From assembly GCA_038891515.1 (NCBI GenBank), contig JAWAEB010000046.1:1-12620 (forward strand): a stretch of 12,620 nucleotides of DNA. The letters are read 5' to 3'. The translations under genes and the position numbers were made by a program. This document shows, in pieces, positions 1 through 7,424 of the stretch. A model generated the notes under the pieces. That model made no database searches. It was not told the DNA's origin and saw nothing but the letters and a program-made list of their open reading frames with translations. The stretch comes from HRBIN01 sp038891515. GTDB lineage: Archaea; Thermoproteota; Nitrososphaeria_A; Caldarchaeales; Caldarchaeaceae. Positions within the stretch are counted from its first letter, which is position 1. Each line of letters begins with the position of its first letter.

Positions 1-265
1 AGTATCCTAACCGCGTTGACATTCCTCATGGGGGTCCTAGAAGTATGCGATGGTAAGCCAGTAATAGTAGTAGATAGAGGGCCATGGTATCAATGGGCTT
101 TGAAGAGGCTTGGAATAGAATACTTCCATGAAACATTTGGAGTAGAGAGATGGTTCAGGGAGCTTAAAGACAGTCAAGAGTATTGAGGAGATAGCCACAG
201 CCATAGCCCTCACACACAACACACTACTCAAAACCAAGACAGAAGGAGACGTAATACCTGGTTGA
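1..265 (+). pseudogene. IS6/IS240-like DDE transposase, C-terminal remnant with frameshift or deletion
   Basis: Frame 1 from base 1 reads through the second catalytic Asp motif, VVDRGPWYQWALKRLG, then HETFG and the Glu-containing helix VERWFRELK, and stops at 184-186. The usual 'RN' plus small-residue stretch between TFG and the Glu helix is missing. Directly after ELK the reading continues in another frame as TVKSIEEIATAIALTHNTL… to a stop at 263-265, which looks like the natural transposase C-terminus. The Arg/Lys-rich stretch usually found between these parts is absent. I infer at least one small internal deletion plus a frame change, so the gene is dead. The N-terminal half lies outside the window. 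The family call is from motif recognition. Confidence 0.75.
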
Positions 266-272
266 CAGTACC
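1..272 (+). mobile_element. 3' part of an IS6/IS240-like insertion sequence, decayed
   Basis: The window opens inside this element. Its transposase remnant runs to 265, and its right end reads TTGACAGTACC (262-272), close to the inverted repeat of the IS at 1458-2092 (right end TTGACAGTCCC). The two elements are therefore relatives with different sequences, not copies of one another. The end lies only six bases before the stop codon of malate synthase (279-281). The left end and any target duplication lie outside the window. The end call rests on likeness to the other two IS ends. Confidence 0.7.
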
Positions 273-278
273 ATAATG

Positions 279-1457
279 CTAAATATAATTGTAGGCAATG
301 GGTGGTGTGAATTCGGTGAATTCCCCGCTTAACACTGTTTTCGTTAGTATGTCTGCAGCCAGCTGGAATTTAGCCTGACCATATTTCTCATTGCCTATCC
401 CGTTTCTTATTTTCATGAGCACTGTTGCCAGCTCATCCTTGAAAACCGCTGAGGTTACGATTCGTCCGTCGGAGAGTCTGACGCCATGTTTTATCCATTG
501 CCAGATAAGCGCTCTAGCGATCTCGAAGGTTGCGGCATCCTCCATCAGGTTGTTGATGGCAACGCATCCGTTTCCGCGGAGCCATGACTCAAGGTATCGC
601 AGCCCCACCTCTATGTTTGCTCGCATGCCTTCGGCTGTCCTCTCTCCTTCCGGGATCTTAAGGAGGTCCTCGGCGGTTATGGTGAGGCTGTCGTGTGTGA
701 CATGGAGTTGGTTGTCGACGGACATGTTTTCTATGAAGAGTTTTTTGACATAGGGGACAAGGTCGGGGGGAGCCACCCATGCTCCATCGAAACCTTGCGA
801 GATTTCACGAAGCTTATCCTCCCTTACCTTTGCGAAGGCTTTTTCCTGTGCTTCAGGGTTGTTTCTTAAAGGCATCTGGGCCGCCATACCACCTATAGCG
901 TAGGCCCCTCTTCTGTGACATGTTTTGACGAGCAGAACCGCTGCCGAACGTAGGAAGTGTGTATCCATTGTGAGAAGGCTGCGGTCAGGCATTAGATATT
1001 GCGGATTATGCCCAAGCCGTTTGATAAAGCTGAAGATATAGTCCCACCTACCTAGGTTGAGAGCTGTTACGTAATCTCTTAACTCGTAGAGAATCTCATC
1101 CATCTGGAAGGCGGCTGTGATGGTCTCTATTAGGATGCTGCACCTGACTGTGCCGTGTGGAATGTTAAGCATTTTCTCGGCATCTGCGAATACATTACAC
1201 CACCATTTTGCCTCGATATAGTTCTCGATCTTGGGAATGTATATGTATGGGCCCGTCCCGCTTCTCCTCAGTTCGTGGGCGTTGTGGAATAGGTAGAGCC
1301 CGAAGTCGAAGAGAGCTGCTGGTATGGGCTCGTTTCCCAGATGGATGTGTCTCTCTTGTAGGTGAACCCCTCTAGGCCTGACCATGAGCGTGGCTATCTT
1401 ATCCGATAGGGTGTAGCGCTTGCCCTCAACTGTGGTAAGCGCGATGGTTTTCCTCAC
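279..1457 (-). pseudogene. aceB: Malate synthase A, C-terminal fragment (residues ~137-526), separated by IS insertion
   Basis: Malate synthase condenses glyoxylate with acetyl-CoA to malate, the second step of the glyoxylate bypass. This fragment carries nearly all the catalytic core. RPRGVHLQERH holds the glyoxylate-binding Arg, followed by EPIPAALFDFGLY. ETITAAFQMDEILYELRDY and LGRWDYIFSFIKRL carry the Mg-binding Glu and Asp. MEDAATFEIARALIWQW is typical of the A isoform. It begins with GTG inside the 5-bp repeat left by the IS, so it could be read alone from that codon, but it lacks the first ~136 residues and has lost its promoter. The 390 codons after the junction are clean, which suggests a recent disruption. 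Whether an internal start gives any product is unknown. Confidence 0.9.
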
Positions 1458-1477
1458 GGGACTGTCAACTTAAGGTC
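1453..1477. repeat. Left boundary of IS: target duplication CTCAC plus left inverted repeat
   Basis: CTCAC (1453-1457) directly precedes GGGACTGTCAACTTAAGGTC (1458-1477). The same CTCAC follows the right end at 2093-2097. The repeat can be read as 6 bp (CCTCAC) if one end C is shared, but symmetry of the inverted repeats favours 5 bp. Confidence 0.9.
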
Positions 1478-2092
1478 TATGGCCTGGGCCTTCCCATTAG
1501 TTGTGGGTGAATAGAATTGGGGTCGGCCTAGGCCGTCTTATAGGTTTCTTCGGTGATAGAAATGTCTTTCCCCGTCTCAGGACGCCTCCGTGGGTCAGGG
1601 CTCTCGGCGTCAGGCTATATGTGGAGGGGCTCAGCCTCAGGAGGGTAGCGGGGATATTATGCGAGCTAGGATTCCAGGTCAGCCACGAGTCTGCCAGGGA
1701 TTGGTTCAACAGGGCTGGTGAAGCCTTCTCACTTGTAGATAGGCGTAGGCGTGGACCGATAGCCGTAGACGAGACAGTAATCCGTAATCTCGTCAGGAGG
1801 GCCTATCTATGGGCTGGAATAGCCGAGTGTATAAGGTTCCTTGAGGTGGTTAGGGATAGGTGCGCTAATAACCCTACCGTCTACACGGATAGGGCTCCAT
1901 GGTACGGATGGCCTATGAAGGTTCTGGGCTTGAGGAGGAGGGTAGAGACGTTCGGCAGGAGGAACACGATAGAGTCATGGTTCAGCGGGCTGAAGAGAAG
2001 GATAAAACAGTTCAACACATGCTTCCCAACACACAGGCCGAAGGTATCGGAGAAGTGGATAAGGGCATGGATGACCTTAACTTGACAGTCCC
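1458..2092 (+). mobile_element. 635-bp IS6/IS240-like insertion sequence inside malate synthase
   Basis: The ends are 20-bp inverted repeats matching at 19 of 20 positions (1458-1477 and 2073-2092), flanked by a perfect CTCAC direct repeat. One ORF fills the element. The insertion point is exact: removing 1458-2092 and one CTCAC rejoins the malate synthase frame. A second, ~90% identical end of the same element type begins at 12455 in opposite orientation. A 5-bp duplication is shorter than the 8 bp usual for the IS6 family, so the family label is based on transposase motifs and is tentative. Confidence 0.92.
1501..2085 (+). CDS. IS6/IS240-like DDE transposase, apparently short by ~18 internal residues
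   Basis: This 194-residue transposase has an N-terminal helix-turn-helix region (about 35-70, with LYVEGLSLRRVAGILCELG and VSHESARDW). The DDE triad appears as D90 (IAVDETV), D130 (VYTDRAPWY) and E158 (NTIESWFSGLKRR). Between the first two Asp residues the protein reads YLWAGI then AECIRFLEVV. Relatives, including the remnant at window start in its overlapping part, normally have about 18 more residues here, covering the DxDT…L-V-R strand region of the RNase H fold. All three catalytic residues remain, but loss of a core strand would probably disable the enzyme, so this copy may have moved with transposase supplied in trans. It starts with TTG at 1501 (GTG at 1507 is an alternative) and ends inside the right inverted repeat. 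Confidence 0.85.
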   Translation: MWVNRIGVGLGRLIGFFGDRNVFPRLRTPPWVRALGVRLYVEGLSLRRVAGILCELGFQVSHESARDWFNRAGEAFSLVDRRRRGPIAVDETVIRNLVRRAYLWAGIAECIRFLEVVRDRCANNPTVYTDRAPWYGWPMKVLGLRRRVETFGRRNTIESWFSGLKRRIKQFNTCFPTHRPKVSEKWIRAWMTLT

Positions 2093-2097
2093 CTCAC
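2073..2097. repeat. Right boundary of IS: right inverted repeat plus target duplication CTCAC
   Basis: GACCTTAACTTGACAGTCCC (2073-2092) is the reverse complement of the left end with one mismatch. It is followed by CTCAC (2093-2097), identical to 1453-1457. Confidence 0.9.
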
Positions 2098-2499
2098 AGC
2101 ATCCATCAGGTTTATCTGTCCCTGCAGGGTGTTCTCCCAAACAGGCGAGAATGAATCCTCAAAGTCGGCCATGAATATATCGGCTCCCGAGTTTAGGGCG
2201 TTTATCATCATCTTCCTGTCAACTGGGCCGGTTATCTCCACATGCCGTACCCTAAGGTCTCTAGGTATCTCCCGCACCTTCCAGCCACTCTCTCTGACCT
2301 CCCTTGTCTCAGCGGGAAACCCAGGCCTAACACCTTTCCTAAGGGCGGCCGCGTCATCCACCCTCTTGGCCAGCAGTATCCTGAGCTTGGGACCGTGATT
2401 CTCCACTAGGTATTGGACGAAGTCAAGAGCCTCCGGTGTTAGAACCTCTCGAAAACGGATATCAAATACACCAGTCACTCTTATGGTCTGTTCTGACAA
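2077..2499 (-). pseudogene. aceB: Malate synthase A, N-terminal fragment (residues 1-136), truncated by IS
   Basis: This is the 5' part of malate synthase. It reads through LTPEALDFVQYLVENHGP, MADFEDSFSPVWENTLQGQINLMDAVR and then, from 2092 down, into the IS (GLSS, stop). MADFED…W-NT-GQ is a malate synthase signature. Joined to the fragment at 279-1457 it gives …NLMDAVRKTIALTT… and about 526 residues. Translation starts at TTG (2497-2499). It is in the same frame as the upstream isocitrate lyase, separated by that gene's TGA and four codons, so the two genes must be cotranscribed and are probably coupled. No Shine-Dalgarno is visible. A GTG eight codons inside is an alternative start. The truncated product alone has no complete active site. 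Confidence 0.9.
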
Positions 2500-2511
2500 T
2501 AGGGGCTCGTC

Positions 2512-3795
2512 TCAGATGAATTGCTCCCTCTCCGTTGACTTCTCCATAGCGGCAGTCGCAGCTCCTTCACCTTCCACGGCTTTCAGGACCTCATCGTAAT
2601 AGTGGACGCCTACATAGCTCTGGTGTTTGAACGCCCTGTATCCATGCTTTTCCAGCTCAATCTCCACCCGTTGGAGCTGTGCGTAGGCCGGCATGCCCCT
2701 CTCCGCCAAGTCTCTCGCCAGCTGGAAGATGTGGGTATTTAATGAGTGGAAACCTGCGAGTGTTATGAACTGGTACTTGTAGCCGTATGAGGCTAGCTTA
2801 CGCTGGAAATCCACTAGGGTATCCGAGTCTACGGTTTTAGCCCAGTTGAATGAGGGAGATAAGTTGTACGCGAGTAGCTTCTGCGGATATTTGCTGTGAA
2901 TGGCCTCGGCGTATCTCTTCGCCTCTTCTAGGGATGGCTTGGAAGTCTCAAACCATATCAGCTCCGCATATAGTGCATAGGCTAGTCCCCTGTCTATCGC
3001 CATGTCGAGACCTGCCTCAATCCTATAGTATCCATCGGATGTTTTGCCTCCTCTGATGTACTTGCTGTCCACAGGATCACCGTCACCGGTGATGTGACTA
3101 GCTCCAATAGCATCTGTCCTTGCGATGATGATGGATGGTACTCCCAGCACGTCGGCTGCAAGCCTAGCCGAGCTTAAGATACTGATGAAACGCCTTGTGG
3201 GCACGAGTACCTTGCTGCCTAGGTGTCCGCACCTCCTTTCACCGGGTGACTGGTCCTCGAGATGGACTGCGGCTGCACCAGCCTCTATCATTGATTTCAT
3301 AAGCTCGAAAGCGTGCAGCGGCCCTCCGAAGCCAGCCTCACCATCCGCTATGATTGGTGCGAAGTAATCCACTCTACCTTTCCTTTCGAGGGTTTGTATC
3401 TGGTCCGCCCGCTGGAGCGCTTGAACTATCCTCTTCACAAGGAGTGGAACACTGTTATATGGGTAAAGGCCGAGGTCCGGATATGTCTGTCCGGCCACGT
3501 TCATGTCAGCAGCCACCTGCCAGCCGCTCACGTAGATCGCTTTAAACCCAGCCTCCACCATCTGAACCGCTTGGCTCCCTGTCACGGCTCCAAGGGCGAA
3601 GACGTAAGGCGTGGTGTGGAGCATATACCAAAGCTTCTCCGAGGCCTTTTCGGCTGTGATATATCTTACCGGCCATGTCCCACGGAGCCTCAGGACATCC
3701 TCGGCCGTGTATTTTCGAACTATGCCCTCCCATCTCTTACTCCGCCACTTCTCCTCAATCTCTGAGGCTGTTTCGCCGACGTGTTGGGGTTTCAT
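2512..3795 (-). CDS. aceA: Isocitrate lyase
   Basis: It cleaves isocitrate to succinate and glyoxylate, the first step of the glyoxylate bypass, in the cytoplasm. The 427 residues match the usual length of the short (prokaryotic) form. Visible motifs in order are YVSGWQVAADMN…AGQTYPDLGLYP (about 88-112), IIADGEAGFGG (148-158), HLEDQ (178-182), the active-site loop RRCGHLGSKVL with catalytic Cys189, IIARTDAIGA (222-231), WFETSKP (281-287) and SPSFNW (313-318). The first residue of the catalytic signature, normally Lys in KKCGH/KRCGH, is Arg here. The usual NCSPSFNW reads NLSPSFNW. Both are conservative departures whose effect I cannot judge. It starts at ATG with a TATA-like box ~27 nt upstream. 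The gene leads the aceA-aceB operon, and its partner downstream is broken by an IS. Confidence 0.95.
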   Translation of the reverse strand: MKPQHVGETASEIEEKWRSKRWEGIVRKYTAEDVLRLRGTWPVRYITAEKASEKLWYMLHTTPYVFALGAVTGSQAVQMVEAGFKAIYVSGWQVAADMNVAGQTYPDLGLYPYNSVPLLVKRIVQALQRADQIQTLERKGRVDYFAPIIADGEAGFGGPLHAFELMKSMIEAGAAAVHLEDQSPGERRCGHLGSKVLVPTRRFISILSSARLAADVLGVPSIIIARTDAIGASHITGDGDPVDSKYIRGGKTSDGYYRIEAGLDMAIDRGLAYALYAELIWFETSKPSLEEAKRYAEAIHSKYPQKLLAYNLSPSFNWAKTVDSDTLVDFQRKLASYGYKYQFITLAGFHSLNTHIFQLARDLAERGMPAYAQLQRVEIELEKHGYRAFKHQSYVGVHYYDEVLKAVEGEGAATAAMEKSTEREQFI

Positions 3796-3817
3796 TTCAC
3801 ATCGATGGTTTTCAAGC

Positions 3818-3827
3818 GTTTAAAAGG
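3818..3827 (-). promoter_or_regulatory. TATA-like box of isocitrate lyase
   Basis: On the minus strand the sequence reads CCTTTTAAACG, with TTTTAAA centred about 27 nt upstream of the ATG. That places the transcription start at or next to the start codon, as in leaderless archaeal mRNAs. No Shine-Dalgarno precedes the ATG. Confidence 0.6.
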
Positions 3828-3858
3828 TGTATTTATTGATGTCGTTTATATTCGAGCC

Positions 3859-3897
3859 CTTTAATACATACCAAAATGTTATAGGATAGCTGTCCTA
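3859..3897 (+). promoter_or_regulatory. Promoter and palindromic putative operator of the PhoU-like gene
   Basis: Two TATA-like stretches precede the ATG at 3908: CTTTAATAC (3859-3867), identical to the box before the gene at 11231, and TTATAGG (3879-3885), at the ~26-nt distance seen for other genes here. Over the second lies TAGGATAGCTGTCCTA (3882-3897), a palindrome symmetric at 14 of 16 positions. Because it sits across the core promoter it would suit a repressor site. Autoregulation through the gene's own AbrB domain is an inference. Confidence 0.5.
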
Positions 3898-3907
3898 CGT
3901 ACCGATC

Positions 3908-4903
3908 ATGGATGTACGTAAGCTACAGACAACGGTGGGAGGCACCTATGTTGTGACACTTCCAAGGGAGCTGGTCTCCAGCCTTGGGCTCTCCAGGGGT
4001 GACATGCTCTCCGTCCACCTCGAAAACGATAGGATTGTGCTGGCTCCCACTGTCATCAAGCCGCCAAGCCAGAGCAGGACGATAAGGATTGAGGATTTCC
4101 CAGACCCCAAGATGCTCGAGCTGGCCATTGTCAACCTCTACATAATGGGGCATGACTTGGCCGAGATAGTCTCGAATGGGAGTATGCGGCTAAACCAGAA
4201 GAAGAGCATTAGGACAGCTACTGATGGGCTTATGGGTGTGGAGATAATTGAGGACTACTCAGACAGGGTTGTCCTCCAGACTCTAGTTGATCCATCCAAG
4301 TTTGAGGTCAACAGCCTGCTGATCAAGTTCTCCACGATCTGTAGGGCTGTGTTGGATGACGCCCTCAAGTCGCTTGAAGTGGGTGACCGATCCTTGGCCA
4401 GTGACGCCTTTGAGAGGGGACTTGAAAGCACACGTCTCTACCGTCTCATGATGAGAATATGCTTCCAAGCCCTCAGGAATATCAGGGTGAGGGATGCTGT
4501 AAAGGTTCCAGACCTCACAAGCCTCGTGGTTAGGATTATAGCCGTGAGGGAGATGGGCCGCATAGCATATTATTCCATGAAGGTGGCTGAGCGTGTTGCA
4601 GAGCTGGACACAGGGGTTCACGGGGAGATCGTAGATGGGCTGAGTGATATGGGTCATGTGGTGGTGGAGATGCAGGAGAAGGCCATCAAGGCCTTGGTGG
4701 AACATGACCCGTCAATGGCCAGCGAGGTGATTGACCGGATGTCCGAGGTTAGAGAGCTTTATGAGCGGCTCTATAGGATAATAATAAGGAGACCTGAAAG
4801 GGAGGCGTATATCCTAGGCTTGATTATAAGAGCTGTGAGGGCTGTGGCGGGATACGCTGTAGCCTTAGCTGATGATGCTATACTAGAGGCCTTCTCCCGC
4901 TAG
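3908..4903 (+). CDS. PhoU-family regulator with N-terminal AbrB/SpoVT domain
   Basis: The first ~50 residues (MDVRKLQTTVGGTYVVTLPRELVSSLGLSRGDMLSVHLEND) form a swapped-hairpin AbrB-type DNA-binding domain with the typical TLP-x5-LGL-x-GD pattern. Residues ~65-330 are mostly helical and resemble one or two PhoU three-helix units, with many short acidic and hydrophobic helices (for example VGDRSLASDAFERGLESTRLYRLMMR). Archaeal proteins of this layout are usually annotated as phosphate uptake regulators. There is no pst transporter in the window, so a phosphate role is family inference only. There is no signal peptide and it is likely a cytoplasmic oligomer. Its 3' end overlaps tiaS tail-to-tail by 21 nt. 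Confidence 0.85.
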   Translation: MDVRKLQTTVGGTYVVTLPRELVSSLGLSRGDMLSVHLENDRIVLAPTVIKPPSQSRTIRIEDFPDPKMLELAIVNLYIMGHDLAEIVSNGSMRLNQKKSIRTATDGLMGVEIIEDYSDRVVLQTLVDPSKFEVNSLLIKFSTICRAVLDDALKSLEVGDRSLASDAFERGLESTRLYRLMMRICFQALRNIRVRDAVKVPDLTSLVVRIIAVREMGRIAYYSMKVAERVAELDTGVHGEIVDGLSDMGHVVVEMQEKAIKALVEHDPSMASEVIDRMSEVRELYERLYRIIIRRPEREAYILGLIIRAVRAVAGYAVALADDAILEAFSR

Positions 4904-6178
4904 CATCTCCAGCTCAAGGGGCTTTGAAAGGTGTCTCCTAGCGGAGGTGGCCACTTCATAACCTCCCAGCCCAACAGTCCTCTCTTCGGGAACTCTAAGA
5001 GCCATACTCGACGGCACCCATCTCCCACATCTCTTACATCTGTACCCACGTCCCCGCCCCCTAGACTTCATGCTCCCACCGCAATCCTCGCATTTGGGGG
5101 GTCTCACGAGATATGACTCGGCAAGCGCCAGCACCTCCAGCTTCTCGAGATTAAGTGTGAGGCCCTGCTCCTTCGGCTTCACGCCTCCAGCCACCCTCAC
5201 CACATCTCCCACCCTGAGGCCACGGAGGACAGTCCTAAGACGACCAGTCGGTCGGTAAGCGGCGCATATTAATTCACCGGTCTCATCCCTCACGGCGATG
5301 AATGTATGTCCGCCCCTTATCGTCCAAGCGGGCCCAGATATAGTGGCGGTGACCACTCCATTGGAGTAGGGCTTTAGTTGTGATATCTTGGCCGGAGTTA
5401 TATGCATATCTGTGGCCTGATTTGTCTTGAAGACCAACACTAGCGCAATATCCTCTAAGAACTTGAGCATCCCCAACCCCTTCAAGGCGTTTTCAGCCGA
5501 TAGGGCCCTTACCCCAGCTAGAACGGGGCATGGTGTGTGGGGTGTGACACGTATCTCACCGGTCTCCAAGTCTAGACTGTCAAATGATATTCCACATCTC
5601 TGGAGCTTGTGGACAGAGTCTCTATCTACCCTGCGGACTGTGCCCCAGTTCTCCCTAGTCCTATAGGCTATCGCCTCATATGTGTGTGGGTAAAGAGGGC
5701 ATCCTATGGAGGCTAGGGCTCCCACCACACCTCTGCCGCCGTTGATACCGTAAAGCTCCACACCAGTCTCTTCTGCCACATCCCAAGCCTCACCCACCTC
5801 AACCATCTCCCTAACTGCCCTCAGGCCGAACTCAACGATTCTGGACGGTACCTCTCTAGATGCTAGGAATGCTACTCCGGGCTGGGTGTCCCCATACCCC
5901 CTCTCATAGTTGGTCTCTACGGTCTTCAGCACCGTCCCTTTGGCCTCTTCCAAAATATCACCGGCCAGACCCACCTGAATCGAAACTGCGGCATTTCCAC
6001 GGGTCTTGTATGGGCAGTTGGGGTTGAGTCTGACAAGATGCGGATAATCAAGAGGCACCGCACCCATCGCTGTGAGCCTCTCCAGTACAAGGGCGGCCAC
6101 GTAGGTGGTGCACATCCCGCTCCTGGAGTCAGTGTCATCCAACCCGATGTGGAGGTGGGTCTTGAGCGTGGCCGACAA
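4883..6178 (-). CDS. tiaS: tRNA(Ile2) 2-agmatinylcytidine (agmatidine) synthetase TiaS
   Basis: TiaS attaches agmatine to C34 of tRNA(Ile2) using ATP, so the CAU anticodon reads AUA. It is an archaea-specific essential enzyme. The N-terminus carries the hallmark HIGLDDTDS (10-18), then RLNPNCPYKTRGNAA and NGGRG, which belong to its catalytic ATP-binding region. An OB-fold region follows at about 275-340 (GVVTATISGPAWTIRGGHTFIAV), then a zinc ribbon with CEDC (363-366) and CKRC (381-384). The length of 431 fits the family. It starts with TTG (6176-6178). An in-frame stop lies eight codons upstream, and no ATG/GTG precedes DDTDS in frame, so the start is well constrained. It is divergent from the E1-like gene. 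Confidence 0.95.
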   Translation of the reverse strand: MSATLKTHLHIGLDDTDSRSGMCTTYVAALVLERLTAMGAVPLDYPHLVRLNPNCPYKTRGNAAVSIQVGLAGDILEEAKGTVLKTVETNYERGYGDTQPGVAFLASREVPSRIVEFGLRAVREMVEVGEAWDVAEETGVELYGINGGRGVVGALASIGCPLYPHTYEAIAYRTRENWGTVRRVDRDSVHKLQRCGISFDSLDLETGEIRVTPHTPCPVLAGVRALSAENALKGLGMLKFLEDIALVLVFKTNQATDMHITPAKISQLKPYSNGVVTATISGPAWTIRGGHTFIAVRDETGELICAAYRPTGRLRTVLRGLRVGDVVRVAGGVKPKEQGLTLNLEKLEVLALAESYLVRPPKCEDCGGSMKSRGRGRGYRCKRCGRWVPSSMALRVPEERTVGLGGYEVATSARRHLSKPLELEMLAGEGL

Positions 6179-6201
6179 CCCTAGCTTGTCTTTAGAATAT
6201 G

Positions 6202-6209
6202 TCTATATA
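6202..6209 (-). promoter_or_regulatory. TATA-like box of tiaS
   Basis: Minus strand TATATAGAC is centred about 28 nt before the TTG start of tiaS, again implying a leaderless transcript. The same AT-rich block abuts the ATG (6210) of the divergent gene, so it cannot serve as that gene's TATA box from that start. Confidence 0.55.
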
Positions 6210-7424
6210 ATGCTAAATGGCAAGACTGGGGATAGAAGGAGGTTGACCACCCTAACACAGTCTAGGAAGCTCACGTCAGAGGATGTCTCACTCAGCTACG
6301 CCGAGATAAGGAGATATGGACGGCACCTCATAATACCTGATGTAGGCCTTGAAGGCCAGAAGAGGCTGAAGGCTGCCAGCGTGCTGGTGATAGGGGCAGG
6401 CGGGCTAGGCTCACCTCTTTCCCTATACCTAGCCGCCGCCGGTGTGGGTAGGATAGGACTGGTTGACTTCGATGTCGTGGATGAGAGCAACCTGCAGCGC
6501 CAAGTGATCTACACTGCGAAGGATGTGAAGAGGTCCAAGTTGGAGGTAGCTAAGGAGAGGCTGACGGCCTTGAACCCCCACATAGAGGTGGAGACATATG
6601 AGACTAGGCTGACATCTGAGAACGCTATGGAGATACTCGGCGACTACGACGTGATAGTGGATGGCACGGATAACTTCCCCACCAGGTACCTTGTGAATGA
6701 TGCATGCGTCTTCCTCAAAAAACCCAATGTCTACGGCAGTATCTTCAGGTTTGACGGCCAGGTCTCGGTGTTCGACGCCCAGAGAGGGCCGTGCTATAGA
6801 TGCCTCTACCCAGAGCCTCCGCCACCTGGGCTGGTCCCCAGTTGTGCAGAGGGTGGGGTTCTGGGTGTATTGCCCGGTATTATAGGCACCCTGCAGGCCA
6901 ATGAGGTGATAAAGATCATCCTGGGTATTGGCCAGCCGTTGCTAGGTAGGCTGCTCCTATTTGACGCTCTCCAGATGACCTTTAGGGAGCTGAGAGTTAG
7001 GAAGGACCCCAACTGCGTCGTATGCGGTGAGAACCCGAAGGTTAGGGAATTGATAGACTATGAAGCTTTCTGCGGTGTGGGAGTGGCGCCGCAGCATCTG
7101 GACAGCAGCATGCATATAACGCCTGAGGAGCTGAAGGCCAAGCTTGACAGGGGTGAGAATGTAGTTCTTGTGGATGTGAGGGAAGAGGTGGAGTATGAGA
7201 TATGCCACTTGGAGAACGCCCAGCTCATCCCCCTTTCCAAGCTACCGGAGCATGTGAACAGGCTGAGCCTAGTGGATGAGATTGTCACCTACTGCCACAC
7301 GGGAAGCCGAAGCAGCCTAGCCACAAAGTTTCTAAGGGACTTGGGATTCACTAGGGTCCGCAACCTAGCGGGCGGCATAGACGCCTGGGCTGAGAGAGTG
7401 GACCCTAGCATGCCCCGCTACTAG
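6210..7424 (+). CDS. E1-like MoeB/ThiF/Uba4-type adenylyltransferase with C-terminal rhodanese domain
   Basis: It adenylates the C-terminal Gly-Gly of ubiquitin-fold sulfur carriers (MoaD, ThiS, SAMP/Urm1 type), and its rhodanese domain can then carry persulfide sulfur, as in eukaryotic MOCS3/Uba4. In the 404-residue form the ATP motif GAGGLGSP is at 62-69, DFDVVDESNLQRQ at ~86-98, and DGTDNFPTRYLVND at ~151-164. Zinc Cys pairs are CYRC (195-198) and CVVC (269-272). The E1 thioester-type Cys is in SCAEGGVLG (Cys212). The rhodanese domain (~305-400) has VVLVDVREEVEYEICHL and the active Cys362 in YCHTGSRSS. The same frame is open back to 6105, but that part lies antisense in tiaS. ATG 6210 is preferred and TTG 6243 is possible. 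The 3' end overlaps the next gene tail-to-tail by 4 nt. The substrate protein is not in the window. Confidence 0.92.
   Translation: MLNGKTGDRRRLTTLTQSRKLTSEDVSLSYAEIRRYGRHLIIPDVGLEGQKRLKAASVLVIGAGGLGSPLSLYLAAAGVGRIGLVDFDVVDESNLQRQVIYTAKDVKRSKLEVAKERLTALNPHIEVETYETRLTSENAMEILGDYDVIVDGTDNFPTRYLVNDACVFLKKPNVYGSIFRFDGQVSVFDAQRGPCYRCLYPEPPPPGLVPSCAEGGVLGVLPGIIGTLQANEVIKIILGIGQPLLGRLLLFDALQMTFRELRVRKDPNCVVCGENPKVRELIDYEAFCGVGVAPQHLDSSMHITPEELKAKLDRGENVVLVDVREEVEYEICHLENAQLIPLSKLPEHVNRLSLVDEIVTYCHTGSRSSLATKFLRDLGFTRVRNLAGGIDAWAERVDPSMPRY

Noticed and set aside
391..753. Plus-strand 120-codon frame inside malate synthase
   Set aside because: It is a shadow of the conserved minus-strand gene.
6105..6209. 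Longer N-terminus for the E1-like protein, open frame back to 6105
   Set aside because: It is antisense to the conserved start of tiaS, and the extra residues have no resemblance to E1 enzymes.
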